DNA of 51,401 nucleotides from Pseudovibrio ascidiaceicola (GCF_900114245.1 NZ_FOSK01000022.1:1-51401), one strand, 5' to 3'. Shown: positions 1 to 9,136, counted from the stretch's first letter. Numbers and translations are program-made. The notes: generated by a model not told the origin, from the sequence alone.

Positions 1-1072
1 CGGCGCTGTATGTGGTGGTGCCGCTGCCGGCTTCCTCCGCCACGGCCTGCGGCTGACTGCCCTGATGCGAGACGCTAAGCAAATGATACTTGATGTTGTA
101 GTCGCTGTTTGGATGGTCGTTCAGCGCAAACTGATGGCCCACCATCAGGTGAATGGCATTGGTGGCGCCATGACCAGTGGTGGCTTCTACACGGGCAGCT
201 TCCAGCCGGTGCTTTGTGAACGGCTTGCCAACACCATCAGCCTTGTAACGTCCCGGATACTCATAGAGCGCATAATCTCCGGCAGAGCCGTTGTCTTCAC
301 CGCGTTGATGGGTGTGTTGCTAGTTGTATGGCGGGTTCTTGAATGAGTAGTCGCGCTGCATGAAGCTGGTGGCGCGCAGCTGCTCGCGCAGGACAAAGCT
401 GCTGCAATAAACGCCTTTGACCGCCCCGCCGGCCATGGCGTTGTATTCCAGCTTGGGCTGGTCTGGTAGCTCGGAGACAATCTGTGGGTTATCAATGAAG
501 TGCAGCGTATGCTGGCCGTTGGCGCCATAGGTAAAGTAGTACCAGATGCCTTCTTCTGCGGTGATGCGATCTAAAAAGCTTAAGTGACTTTCCCGGTACT
601 GCACGCAGTATTCACGGGCCTCATGCGGCTCGGTCAGATCCCACTTTACATCCTCTACACCGTGTTCTTTCAGCAGGATCTTGACGATCTCGGGCACGCT
701 CTTCTTCTGGAAGATCCGGCAGTCAGAACCATGGGCCAGCCGATGCAGGCTGGGCAGCAGGGTGAGCGAGTAACTGGTGCGGTGATGGCCTTCATTACCC
801 CGGGCAATCTCGGCAATCACCCCGGAAAGATGACGCAGGCCTTCGTATTTATGATGAATGGTCAGCGTTGCGGGCGTATCCAGCAGGCTATGCAAGTCCA
901 GCGCATTGTCGGGGCTGGCCAGTTCAATCTGGATCTGCGTGAGCCCATTGAGGCGCTCTGTTGCCGAGAACCCCGTGACCAGCAACCCGGCCTCCGGCTG
1001 CGCAGGCGCTGCAAAGGTGAAGGCCAGGTCTTGTTGTTGAAAGAGCTGCGGGATTTGGACAATAGCATTCAT
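1..1072 (-). pseudogene. vgrG: vgrG (type VI secretion spike), interrupted by an amber codon; 3' end outside window
   Basis: The first 250 codons match the gp27-like N-terminal half of VgrG, the trimeric spike at the tip of the type VI secretion tube. Typical stretches are LLVTGFSATERLNGL near residue 30, FQKKSVPEIVKILL and FLDRITAEEGIWYYF. At 320-322 an in-frame TAG follows NPPYN. The same frame then continues open to position 1 with clear VgrG sequence (QHTHQRGEDNGSAGDY, EYPGRYKADG, HRLEAARVEATTG, LMVGHQFAL). No frameshift is needed, so one CAG-to-TAG change (Gln to stop) explains the break. The start at 1072 is the only ATG giving the complete N-terminal domain. The gene lies last in a minus-strand series after an effector-like pseudogene and a small membrane protein. 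The product is probably non-functional unless the codon is suppressed or is a sequencing error. Confidence 0.85.
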
Positions 1073-1135
1073 AACAAACTCACTGGCAAAAGGAAAAACA
1101 AAGGACGTGTAAGAATTAGGAGTGATCAGGCGAAC

Positions 1136-1642
1136 TTAGTTGAGGTCTGCCCCTAGCGGCGGATAGGGTTTGGCAGTAGAGGAAGACGGCGGACACAACA
1201 CACCGGGAGCAACCAGTTTTTCGTCATCGCGCTGAAAGTCATTCAGGAAAGTTTGGTCACAGGAGCGGTATCCAGCTGCGATAGCCTGAGTACGGGCGTA
1301 GTCGGTGACCACAACCCCAAGAGAGGCGCCGCCAACAGCAACGGTTAAGAACACGACCGAAAAGCTTTTAACCGAGCTCTTAACCCATCTTTGGCCCCAA
1401 GGGGTAAGAGCGCAATGGAGAACAGGAAGACAAAGCCCTCCAAGAACCCATTGGGTCTTTCCGCGTGGGACAATCAGAAGGTCCTGTGTCTGTCCGAATA
1501 AAAGAAAGATGTCAGAGAGGTTGATCCAGCACAGAAAGACAACCAGACAATCCAAAAACAGCATTGCAACATGTGTCCGTTTGAGATCAGCAGCAAGCCA
1601 ATTTGCGGATTTCTCAAGGCGGTCAAAACACCAGTCAAACAT
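1136..1642 (-). CDS. small membrane protein, possible immunity partner of the upstream effector-like gene
   Basis: I do not recognise a family. The 168-residue product has hydrophobic stretches at about residues 25-50, 64-80 and 94-115, so it is likely an inner-membrane protein with about three spans. A more polar C-terminal third contains three cysteines and ends in proline-rich sequence. It starts two bases after the stop of the effector-like pseudogene and is read in the same direction, with vgrG following 64 bases later. That order (effector, small membrane protein, vgrG) is what one expects of an immunity gene for a membrane-targeting type VI effector. The immunity role is inference from position and topology only. 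The frame is intact although both neighbours are broken. Confidence 0.55.
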   Translation of the reverse strand: MFDWCFDRLEKSANWLAADLKRTHVAMLFLDCLVVFLCWINLSDIFLLFGQTQDLLIVPRGKTQWVLGGLCLPVLHCALTPWGQRWVKSSVKSFSVVFLTVAVGGASLGVVVTDYARTQAIAAGYRSCDQTFLNDFQRDDEKLVAPGVLCPPSSSTAKPYPPLGADLN

Positions 1643-1644
1643 CG

Positions 1645-2516
1645 CTACCTCCCGTAGATCTGGTTATACAGATCTGAACCGCCAAAGTGCCAGATGATCT
1701 CACGCTCTAGCCGATACAAGAAACTATTGCTGCGGCGTTCAAACTCTTCCACCTTCTGGCGCATGGAAACTTGTGCTTCACGAATGATCTGCTCTATCTC
1801 CTGAATTCCATGGGCAATTGCCTTACCCGTCCAATGCAGAGCTTGGCCAAGTTTTTCCCTGATGCCAAATGCCTTATCGAGTTCGGTCAAAGCAATACCA
1901 GCGATCATTCCAACAACGATCGCTCCTCCAGCAACTGCAAGAGCGGGAAGCGCAATCACAGTTAGTCCTGCCAACCAACCGGCCCGCCAGCGTCCCTGCA
2001 GCCAAAGCCACGGTGCCAGTGGCAACATCTGTAATGATGTTGGCAAACAGTTCGTGATAGAGCTTCTCATCACTCATGATGAACTGCATGACATCGAGCA
2101 CCACATAACAAGTGGTCATGATGATTGTGTTGGAGCGTCCAGCTGACTTAAGTGCCTCCGGGCCTATGCCAAAGGCGACGACTTTGGGGGACGTGGACAG
2201 ATACCGTGTACCCTTCAAGGTCTCACGCAGGGCGGAGTATCCCTTAAACACCACATAGGTCCTGCCGTTCACCACTTTGGTGTAATAGCGCCCCCTGCAG
2301 GCCGATTTCTTTTAAGAGTGTTTGACCACCCTTCATATCGCGTAGCAGCACTGGCAGGCTCGCCAGGTCAAGGGCACCGCCGTTTGTTGTTCCAAGGCTT
2401 TGATGGGCGTCCACTACGGCTTGCGCAAAGAGCTCCATATCCATCACCACAGCTTCTTCCTGGCGTGGATTGATCAGCTCTGCTGCCATACGTTGTTCCG
2501 CGAACGGATAGACCAT
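1645..2516 (-). pseudogene. type VI effector-like membrane protein, two +1 frameshifts
   Basis: The start at 2516 has a good ribosome binding site (AAGGAG, 8 bases upstream). Reading breaks twice. Near 2290 a run of five G (minus strand) replaces four: removing one G joins LLKEIGLQ to GRYYTKVVNGRTYVVFKG. Near 1965 one surplus base must be skipped to join TLAGRLV to AGLTVIALPALAVAGGAI. With both corrected the gene is 290 codons. The repaired protein has a soluble N-terminal part of about 150 residues, a segment like proteins I loosely recall from type VI/PAAR loci (YVVFKGYSALR, LKGTRYLSTSPKVV), a long alanine/glycine-rich hydrophobic hairpin suggesting membrane insertion, and a charged helical C-terminus. 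The effector role is inferred from the neighbouring vgrG and the downstream small membrane protein. Both indels could instead be assembly errors. Confidence 0.6.
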
Positions 2517-2659
2517 CAGAAGATCTCCTTGTGCGGCTGATCCCCGGGCTTGACCATCAAGCGGTGACCGGGAAACTGATCCAGACAGCCCCGGATCTCC
2601 AGCTCTTCCGACAGGTCTTCATGCAGCGCATCTGACGAGCGCTCAGGCCGATCACGGCC

Positions 2660-3162
2660 TTGCAAGACCACATGCGCTGTGCCTGCCGGATCCTGCACTG
2701 GACCGCTGGCGCTGATGGGCTCATTGAGCTGGAGCAACAGCACTACAACCTCATCATCGATCACTCAGGCCGAACACATGCAGGTACTCTAGAACCAGAG
2801 GCCAATGCCAATTGCCTCGATGGCCGCTATGCCGCTCACACCAGAGCGCTTAACACCGGCTCCATTGGCGTAGTCCTTGATGCCATGGCAGGCGCAATAG
2901 AGTCGCCTTTTGATCCCGGTGAGTATCCGATCACACAAGTTCAGGTTCAAGCACTTGCAGAGGCCGTTGCAGATCTCTGCGAGACCTATCAGATTCCGCT
3001 GACCTCGTATTCGTCCTCACCGAGGTAGAAGTTCAGCCGACGCTGGGCGTCAAGTAACGCAGCAAATGGGATATCACCTGGCCGCCAGATCTGACAGAGC
3101 CGGAAGATCCGGTCGATGTGGGTGACAAGCTGCGATCCCTCATTGCAACTGCCGGGCTCTGA
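2660..3162 (+). pseudogene. N-acetylmuramoyl-L-alanine amidase (peptidoglycan recognition fold), degraded
   Basis: Codons from 2660 read RILHWTAGADG, then HYNLIIDHSGRTHAGT and NTGSIGVVLDAM, the core of zinc-dependent amidases of the T7-lysozyme/PGRP type that cut peptidoglycan stem peptides and are often phage endolysins or type VI effectors. After IPLT (about 3003) the frame fails. A one-base-shifted frame continues with VLTEVEVQPTLGVK, an in-frame TAA at 3055-3057, then RSKWDITWPPDL and a natural end at 3160-3162. A missing base and a CAA-to-TAA change explain the damage. The family normally has His in the VLTHAEV motif as a zinc ligand. Here it is Glu, so even the repaired enzyme may be inactive. 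No good ribosome binding site precedes 2660, so the 5' end may also be lost. It faces the other type VI remnants. Confidence 0.7.
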
Positions 3163-3409
3163 GCTTTCAAGTTACTGCTTTGACAACTGACAAGAAACAG
3201 TCTCTCGTTGAGAGTGCAAACAGCTGACATTAGAGAAGATCAATTACTGGTTGATGCAATCTGTATCAGGAAAGTGCAATGGTATTGAGGGAATTTCCGT
3301 AGTTGATGTGCTATAGCGGACTTCCCTGTGGGTTGGGTTGTGTTATACAGCGCTCAATCCTTTAGCCAACGCCCGAGGAGTAAACTTAGTTTTCTTCGGG
3401 TAGTTAAAG
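3163..3409. other. intergenic region upstream of the first ECF sigma gene
   Basis: I see no gene here. The stretch should carry the promoter of the sigma gene at 3410. Just before the start, CCCGA (about 3372) and TCGGG (about 3396) form a weak inverted repeat around an AT-rich loop. I found no TGA-N9-TCA iron box like those at 13966 and 21759, so this locus may not be under the same iron regulator. Confidence 0.4.
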
Positions 3410-3925
3410 ATGTCGCCGACCTTAGCTTTGATCTTTATGAACGAGCGCCGCTCGTTGATTGGCAGTATTTTGCGGATTGTGAAGGATCCCGGCATTGCTG
3501 AGGACCTTTCTCAGGAAGCCTATCTCCGGGCACAAAGAACTTCAGAATCTCAGCAGATCAGCCATGTTGAAGGCTTTTTACATCAGACTGCCCGAAATCT
3601 TGCGTTAGATCATCTGCGCCGAAGCAAAACGCGCCAAACCTACGAGATGGATAACGGTGCGCCAGAAGCTTTGGATAGCGTTCCTGCAGACGTCTATTCC
3701 CTGGAAAATGCTTTGATAGAACGCGAGCGGTTCCGGGAGTTCCGTAACGCGCTTTCCTGTCTTCCTTCACGGGCGCAAACGGTCATCGTTTTGAGCCGTA
3801 TCGAAGAATGGCCAAATCACAGAATTGCCAAGCATCTGAATGTCTCTGAACGAACCGTGTTCAACGATTTGAAGTTGGCCATGGCTCATTGCCGGGATGC
3901 ACTTCATCGGCTTGAGCGAAAATAG
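3410..3925 (+). CDS. FecI-type ECF RNA polymerase sigma factor
   Basis: A 171-residue sigma-70 family protein of the iron-starvation (FecI) ECF group. Region 2 is visible around residues 24-66 (DPGIAEDLSQEAYLRA, then FLHQTARNLALDHLRRSK). Region 4 lies near residues 110-168 (ALSCLPSRAQTVIVLSRIEEWPNHRIAKHLNVSERTVFNDL) with its helix-turn-helix. Such factors are held inactive by a membrane FecR protein until the outer-membrane receptor binds its ligand. The matching fecR and TonB receptor genes follow in order, so this factor most likely drives the receptor at 5082 and perhaps the peroxidase. ATG 3437 (MNERRS) is an alternative start. Confidence 0.9.
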   Translation: MSPTLALIFMNERRSLIGSILRIVKDPGIAEDLSQEAYLRAQRTSESQQISHVEGFLHQTARNLALDHLRRSKTRQTYEMDNGAPEALDSVPADVYSLENALIERERFREFRNALSCLPSRAQTVIVLSRIEEWPNHRIAKHLNVSERTVFNDLKLAMAHCRDALHRLERK

Positions 3926-3971
3926 AAGTCATTTCTGAACCTATAACAATAATTATTTCAAGCTGTTTCTT

Positions 3972-4973
3972 ATGAACTCATTCCAAGACAACAACACCAA
4001 AGACGACCAAGAAGCCAGAGGCTTCAGGCATTCTGACCCCATTGCTGATGAGGCCCTAAACTGGTTTCTGAAGTTGCAAGAAGATGCTTCTGATGAGCAA
4101 CGGAGGCAGTTCTCAGCGTGGTTCAACACCAGTGAGCGGCATCAACAGGAGTTCACCAAACTGGAAGAGATTTGGGGAGCACCAGCCTTTAAGAAAGCGG
4201 TGGGGGAGCTAAAGACAGTTTCAGCTCATCCATCAACAAATGAAACCCATCCGCGAAAGACTTTCCGAAAACTGACTGGAGTTGCTGCTGCTTTGGCTCT
4301 TATGGTTGGAGTGACGCAAGTTCCCGATTGGTGGATCTACTTGCAGGCTGATCATACGACTCAATCTGCGCAAATGCGGCAGATTTCTTTGCCGGATGGC
4401 TCTTCTATGCTCATGAACAGTGAAACAGCTGTTGCGTTGGATTTTGAAGGACCGCAGCGCCGCGTTCACGTTCTTCGCGGCGAAGCCTATTTTGATGTCT
4501 TACATGATGCTCAAAGGCCGTTTCAGGTTACCGGTGGTTTTGGAGAAGTGATTGTTTTCGGCACGGCCTTTTCGGTGCTGACAAGCAAGACGGAAGACCG
4601 AGTGGTGTTGGAGAGGGGACGTGTGGAACTCACCCAGTTAAATGCTGCAGAAGCGGCCAGAGAGTTGAAGCCGGGTGAGTTGAGACGGATCTCCTCAAAT
4701 GGGATTGAAAAGAGCAAAGAGATTAATCCAGCTGAAGTTCTGGCCTGGCGGGAGAGGCGGCTGGTGCTTGAGGATGTTCCCCTTTCAAAGGCAATTGAAG
4801 AAATCGAACGTTACTACAGTAGTTCCATTTTCATCACCTCATCCGCACTTCGCAATACACGGGTAAGTGGTTATTTTAAAACAGATAATCTGATTGAAGC
4901 AATAGAGACACTCGCGCTCGCAACGGGGGCTGATCTCTATCGACTTCCTACCGGAATTTATTTTATGAATTAA
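3972..4973 (+). CDS. FecR-type anti-sigma factor / signal transducer
   Basis: A 333-residue single-span inner-membrane regulator. The N-terminal cytoplasmic DUF4880 segment (residues about 23-65, DEALNWFLKLQ, FSAWFNTSERHQQEF) binds the sigma factor. A hydrophobic span lies at about 101-117. The periplasmic FecR domain (about 130-230, ISLPDGSSMLMNSETAV, VHVLRGEAYFDV, FGTAFSV) is followed by a C-terminal STN-like domain (about 255-325) that contacts the receptor's N-terminal domain. The gene lies 46 bases after the sigma gene and about 110 before the TonB receptor, the usual FecI-FecR-receptor order. Length and domain order are normal for the family. Confidence 0.92.
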   Translation: MNSFQDNNTKDDQEARGFRHSDPIADEALNWFLKLQEDASDEQRRQFSAWFNTSERHQQEFTKLEEIWGAPAFKKAVGELKTVSAHPSTNETHPRKTFRKLTGVAAALALMVGVTQVPDWWIYLQADHTTQSAQMRQISLPDGSSMLMNSETAVALDFEGPQRRVHVLRGEAYFDVLHDAQRPFQVTGGFGEVIVFGTAFSVLTSKTEDRVVLERGRVELTQLNAAEAARELKPGELRRISSNGIEKSKEINPAEVLAWRERRLVLEDVPLSKAIEEIERYYSSSIFITSSALRNTRVSGYFKTDNLIEAIETLALATGADLYRLPTGIYFMN

Positions 4974-5081
4974 ATACTCAACTTTTTTTTGCCGGATTGG
5001 AATGTTTCAAACGTCGTTCTTTTTAGATGGCGATATTTGAAGCATCGCTGAGTGAACTGCACGGCAAAAAGTTGGGACAAT

Positions 5082-7979
5082 ATGCACTTGCTCGCTGATA
5101 TTCTGGGAAAGAAAAATACCCAGAGATTAAACGGAAACTCTGTTTCACATCTTCTGGTTACAGCTCTTTTAGGTTGCTCTGCGCTTACGACTGGCTCAGT
5201 CATTTTCAACCAACATGTTGCGGCAATCGCTCAAGAACAGTCCGTTTCATTTTCGATCAGCGCTCAGCCACTTTCCTCAGCGATCAGAGAGTTCATCGCA
5301 ACGACCGGCTGGCAGATCAGTTACTCCAGTGATGCGGTTGCTGGCAAGCGTTCATCTGGTGTCTCAGGAAAGATGTCACCAGAAGCTGCACTGAGAAAGC
5401 TAATCAGCGGAACCGGCTTGCAACTTCGCAAGCACTCATCCACCTCCGTCGCACTGCTCCCTTTCGGAAGCAAAGCAGATGCCTCAGATGACAGCGAGTT
5501 GCTGGATGAGGTTGTTGTTTATGCCAACACCAATCCTTCCAATACAGAAAGCCTGTTCGGGGATGGAGACCCTCGCGCCATCGGCAAAACAACAATCAGC
5601 CGCAACTTGATCGAAACTGGAGGAGATGCAGGCGGCGATATCAACTCCCAACTCAAGACACTGCCAAATGTTCAGTGGCAAAATGACACTGCAACTGATG
5701 CTGGAGATAGCTCAACTAGTGAGCAAGATTTACGTCCTGGTCAGTATTCCATTTCGGGTGCAGATGTAGACACAAATCTTTTTATGCTTGATGGAGTTGG
5801 CGTTAACTCTCGTGGAGCAGGATACGACGATAAAGCAGACCTTCCCCTTGACGAAAAGACTATCGACTTAAAAGCAACCTATGGGCTGCACTCTCAAACA
5901 GTCTATATCCCAGATGCAGTCGTACAGACCCTCACCGTCCAAGATAGCGATATTTCTGCACGTTACGGCGGTTTTCAAGGAGGCGTCATTGAAGCTGAGA
6001 CAATCAATCCAACTACAGATCGTTGGTCCGGTTTTGCATCTATTGAGGGCACAGCAGACGCTTTCGCAAAGTTTAATATCGCAACTGATGATGGCGATAA
6101 CCTATATGACGTTAAGCCCTACGAGTTCCTGAAACTCAACGGATCGATCGGTGTTAGCGGACCAATTGCAGATGGCTTATCAATTCTTTCAAGCTTCTCT
6201 AACCGATACGCCAACACAACACGCGAACGAGAACCTCAATTTGCTGACCAGAAAGACGTTTCAACAAACACGCATTCTATGACTTTCCTAAACAAGCTTA
6301 AGCTTGATCGTGACTGGGGAGAGTTATCCGTTACGAATACAACAACGCTTTATGATCAAGAGTTTGAATCTCATCGCTATTTAATGGACGCCCCAGCTGA
6401 GATTACCGGCGACGGCTCTTCCACACAACTTAGCTTCCAAAAAGACTTCGGTGACATAGGCGAAATCAGCAATCTGAACTTTGAGTCAAAGTTTTTCATG
6501 AACACTTCCAAGAAAGGAAGTATTGACAAAAACAACGAGTTTTATGCGCTGACAGCAAAGCCTAGAAATGGCGATTTCGTCGATGGTTTGAGTAATATTT
6601 GTCGTGACCTCCCTGGTGAAAGTCATATCGGCTGCTTCTACGGAGGACTCGGCGAAAAAACTCAATCAGAAACCAGTTTAGGTTCAAGCTTCAGTGTTGA
6701 CGGGGACTGGCTCGAGCATAAGTTCTCGGCAGGTGCTGGCGTCAATCGTATCTTCGCTCGTCGTGAGCGGGCAACGGAGTTGACGTTTTACTCCTCATCC
6801 AAAACCGGTACGTTCGACTGTATTTCAGCAGATGATCCAGCTTGCTGGGGTGATGAAATGTATGCTCGTTCTCGCGTCACTTACTCCCCGTATGAAACCA
6901 ACGTAGCATTAACTGAAGCAAATCTGTGGGCTGAAATTGAACTTAATTTTGGCAACTTTCAGTTCCGACCAGGTGTGCGCTTGGATTACGAAAACTTCTT
7001 AAATAATGTGAATGTAGCTCCACGTTTAAAGGCGTCATGGGAAGCAACTGATCGTGTCATTATCTCAGGTGGCTTTAACCGTTACTATGACGATAGCATG
7101 CTTGGATATGCTCTAAAGTCTGGCGACAGCAAAAGTGTAACTCACTGGCGAAATATTGAAAATGGCGACATTAGCAACGAATTAGACGCTGAAGGCGGGT
7201 GGTATTACAAAAGCAGCAAAACGGCTATTAACTACGCAAGTTTTGGTCTGAGGACGCCCTACAACGATGAGTACACGGTCGGTGTGAGCATAACTGATCC
7301 ACTCATTGATGGTGTGTTTCGCATCAAATACTTACATCGAATGGGTGAAGATCGCTTCGCAAAAAATGACGCTGGCGATACCTTGACCAATGAAGGTTCC
7401 AGTAAGTACGACAGTGTTTCAGTTGAGTACGCTAAGACCTGGAGCGATCTTTCATTCGGACCGCTCAACACACTCGGTTTCAGTGTCAGCGCTTCATGGG
7501 CGAAACGTCATGTCACGAATAACAGCTACTTCGAAGAAGTCGAGTTAGAAGACTACATTTACTACAAGGGCAAGTCTTATACGGAATCCGGATTTGATGG
7601 GGTAAAGGGCAATCTGGACATCCCAATACGGGGTGGCCTTCGTTTACAGGCTGGATTGCTTGATAATCGCTTGAAACTCTGGAGCAGTGCTTCATTTACA
7701 CTACCATATGACGGTGTCATCGACAGCAAGGAAAACATCGATATTGAAGTCGATGGCACAGAGCAGAAGCATGATGTCTACGTTGATCACCGTTATGACT
7801 TCACAACCTATGTAAATGCTGGTGCCTCCTACCAGCTTGCCAAGACTGAGTTCGGAGAAACGATTGTTACCGCGAAGGTAAATAACGTCTTCAACGAGAT
7901 CGGGAATGCTACTGCTTCAGACACAAATCCCTTCAAAAAAGGCCGCCAGTTCTGGTTAGGGTTGAAGACGAGTTTCTAG
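5082..7979 (+). CDS. TonB-dependent outer-membrane receptor with STN signalling domain
   Basis: A transducer-type TonB receptor of about 965 residues. An N-terminal targeting region ends near AIAQEQS. An STN domain follows (VSFSISAQPLSSAIREFI to VALLPFG), which passes ligand binding to FecR. The TonB box is DEVVVYA, then a plug domain (SISGADVDTNLFMLDGVG) and a 22-strand-type barrel ending in the terminal Phe of LGLKTSF. Two extracellular segments each hold a close cysteine pair (CRDLPGESHIGC and CISADDPAC). The ligand is unknown; the barrel does not look like HasR, and the adjacent di-haem peroxidase may hint at a metal chelate. An upstream GTG at 5052 would add ten residues; I prefer the ATG, though neither has a good Shine-Dalgarno. 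A terminator follows the stop. Confidence 0.88.
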   Translation: MHLLADILGKKNTQRLNGNSVSHLLVTALLGCSALTTGSVIFNQHVAAIAQEQSVSFSISAQPLSSAIREFIATTGWQISYSSDAVAGKRSSGVSGKMSPEAALRKLISGTGLQLRKHSSTSVALLPFGSKADASDDSELLDEVVVYANTNPSNTESLFGDGDPRAIGKTTISRNLIETGGDAGGDINSQLKTLPNVQWQNDTATDAGDSSTSEQDLRPGQYSISGADVDTNLFMLDGVGVNSRGAGYDDKADLPLDEKTIDLKATYGLHSQTVYIPDAVVQTLTVQDSDISARYGGFQGGVIEAETINPTTDRWSGFASIEGTADAFAKFNIATDDGDNLYDVKPYEFLKLNGSIGVSGPIADGLSILSSFSNRYANTTREREPQFADQKDVSTNTHSMTFLNKLKLDRDWGELSVTNTTTLYDQEFESHRYLMDAPAEITGDGSSTQLSFQKDFGDIGEISNLNFESKFFMNTSKKGSIDKNNEFYALTAKPRNGDFVDGLSNICRDLPGESHIGCFYGGLGEKTQSETSLGSSFSVDGDWLEHKFSAGAGVNRIFARRERATELTFYSSSKTGTFDCISADDPACWGDEMYARSRVTYSPYETNVALTEANLWAEIELNFGNFQFRPGVRLDYENFLNNVNVAPRLKASWEATDRVIISGGFNRYYDDSMLGYALKSGDSKSVTHWRNIENGDISNELDAEGGWYYKSSKTAINYASFGLRTPYNDEYTVGVSITDPLIDGVFRIKYLHRMGEDRFAKNDAGDTLTNEGSSKYDSVSVEYAKTWSDLSFGPLNTLGFSVSASWAKRHVTNNSYFEEVELEDYIYYKGKSYTESGFDGVKGNLDIPIRGGLRLQAGLLDNRLKLWSSASFTLPYDGVIDSKENIDIEVDGTEQKHDVYVDHRYDFTTYVNAGASYQLAKTEFGETIVTAKVNNVFNEIGNATASDTNPFKKGRQFWLGLKTSF

Positions 7980-7984
7980 GGGTT

Positions 7985-8012
7985 AGGCCGGGGAGCTGGC
8001 CTTTTTCTTTTT
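7985..8012 (+). terminator. intrinsic terminator / attenuator between receptor and peroxidase
   Basis: AGGCC (7985-7989) and GGCCT (7998-8002) form a short GC stem with an eight-base loop, followed by a T-rich tract to 8012. It sits six bases after the receptor stop and only 24 bases before the peroxidase ATG. There is little room for a new promoter between them, so the peroxidase is probably expressed by partial readthrough. Confidence 0.65.
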
Positions 8013-8035
8013 CATGACAATAAAAGCAAAGTAAC

Positions 8036-9136
8036 ATGCTTAAGAAGATTACTGTTTCTAGAGTAGCTGCTGCGGTTTCTACAGCGGTGCTCCTGTTGCC
8101 TACTATGGGTGCTGTTTTAGCGCAAACTCCTTCTGGAGAGCCGCTTCGTGCCATCTATCAAAAGCCGGTGTCAGAATGGCCTGCACCAACCATCGATGAA
8201 GGTGTTGAGTTGAGCGAGATGGCTCCGCTTCAACTGCCCAAGAGACCTGAAAAGGGCTCGAAAGAGCATCTGATTGCTGCGCTTGGCGCAAGGTTGTTTG
8301 ATGATCCAATTCTTTCCAAGAGCGGGCAGATTTCCTGTCAGAGTTGCCACAACAGGGAACTTGGTTGGGCGGACGGCGTCAAAACTTCGTTTGGGCATGA
8401 TCGCCAAAAGGGCAATCGAAATGCACCGGCGGTGATTACTGCTATGCATCGCCCTTCCCTCTTTTGGGATGGACGCGCTGCAACGCTGGAGGAACAGGCG
8501 CTCGGGCCAATTGAGAACCCGATTGAGATGGCAGCTGAGCTTGATAAAGTCCTTGAGCGGCTGAATACCCATGACGTTTATCCCGAGATGTTTTTCGATG
8601 CTTTTGCAGCCAACCAAATCTCAGCGGATCTTCTGGCAACCGCGATTGCCTCTTTTGAACACGGGCTAGAGCGGAAAACAAGGTTAGATCTGTTTATGGA
8701 AGGTCGCCACAGCGTTTTGAGCGACAGTCAGATCCGTGGCCTACATCTGTTTCGCACCAAAGCTCGCTGTATGAACTGCCACAACGGACCTACTCTAACA
8801 GACGGCAAGTTCCACAACCTTGGCCTGACTTACTTCGCTAAACCGCTGGAAGATTTGGGACGCTATCAGGTGACTAATGACCCGAAAGATGTTGGTGCAT
8901 TTGCAACGCCAAGCCTACGTCATATCCGCAAGAGCGCGCCATACATGCATAATGGTATCATCTCATCTCTGCGAAAAGTGGTGTTGCTTTACAATTTCGG
9001 TGGCGGTCGCGAGCGGCCCCGCACCAAGAAAGAAGCAGCTGATCCACTCTTTCCTAAGCACTCCAATCTGTTGAAGCCATTGAAACTGACCAGACCCGAA
9101 ATTGAGGATCTAGTGAATTTCCTGGAAGCTCTATGA
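8036..9136 (+). CDS. di-haem cytochrome c peroxidase / MauG-family protein
   Basis: A 366-residue periplasmic di-haem protein. A signal peptide ends about residue 29 (VLAQ). Two CXXCH haem c sites are CQSCH (101-105) and CMNCH (245-249). The family tryptophan segment FWDGRA is at 143-148 and the conserved APYMHNG at 301-307. Members reduce hydrogen peroxide (bacterial CcpA) or oxidise a partner protein (MauG, MbnH). Placement directly behind a FecI/FecR/TonB-receptor set is unusual for a plain peroxidase and recalls methanobactin loci, where a MauG-like MbnH sits beside a TonB receptor. No MbnP-like partner is visible here. A diverged second copy survives only as a fragment at 19587. The metal or substrate is unknown. 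Confidence 0.88.
   Translation: MLKKITVSRVAAAVSTAVLLLPTMGAVLAQTPSGEPLRAIYQKPVSEWPAPTIDEGVELSEMAPLQLPKRPEKGSKEHLIAALGARLFDDPILSKSGQISCQSCHNRELGWADGVKTSFGHDRQKGNRNAPAVITAMHRPSLFWDGRAATLEEQALGPIENPIEMAAELDKVLERLNTHDVYPEMFFDAFAANQISADLLATAIASFEHGLERKTRLDLFMEGRHSVLSDSQIRGLHLFRTKARCMNCHNGPTLTDGKFHNLGLTYFAKPLEDLGRYQVTNDPKDVGAFATPSLRHIRKSAPYMHNGIISSLRKVVLLYNFGGGRERPRTKKEAADPLFPKHSNLLKPLKLTRPEIEDLVNFLEAL

Noticed and set aside
584-1156. 190-codon plus-strand frame
   Set aside because: It is antisense to the vgrG reading frame, has no family features, and the minus-strand VgrG match is strong.
7985-9136. Complete methanobactin-type (MbnH/MbnP/MbnT) system
   Set aside because: Only the TonB receptor/di-haem pairing is similar. 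No MbnP-like gene, precursor peptide or MbnBC genes are visible.
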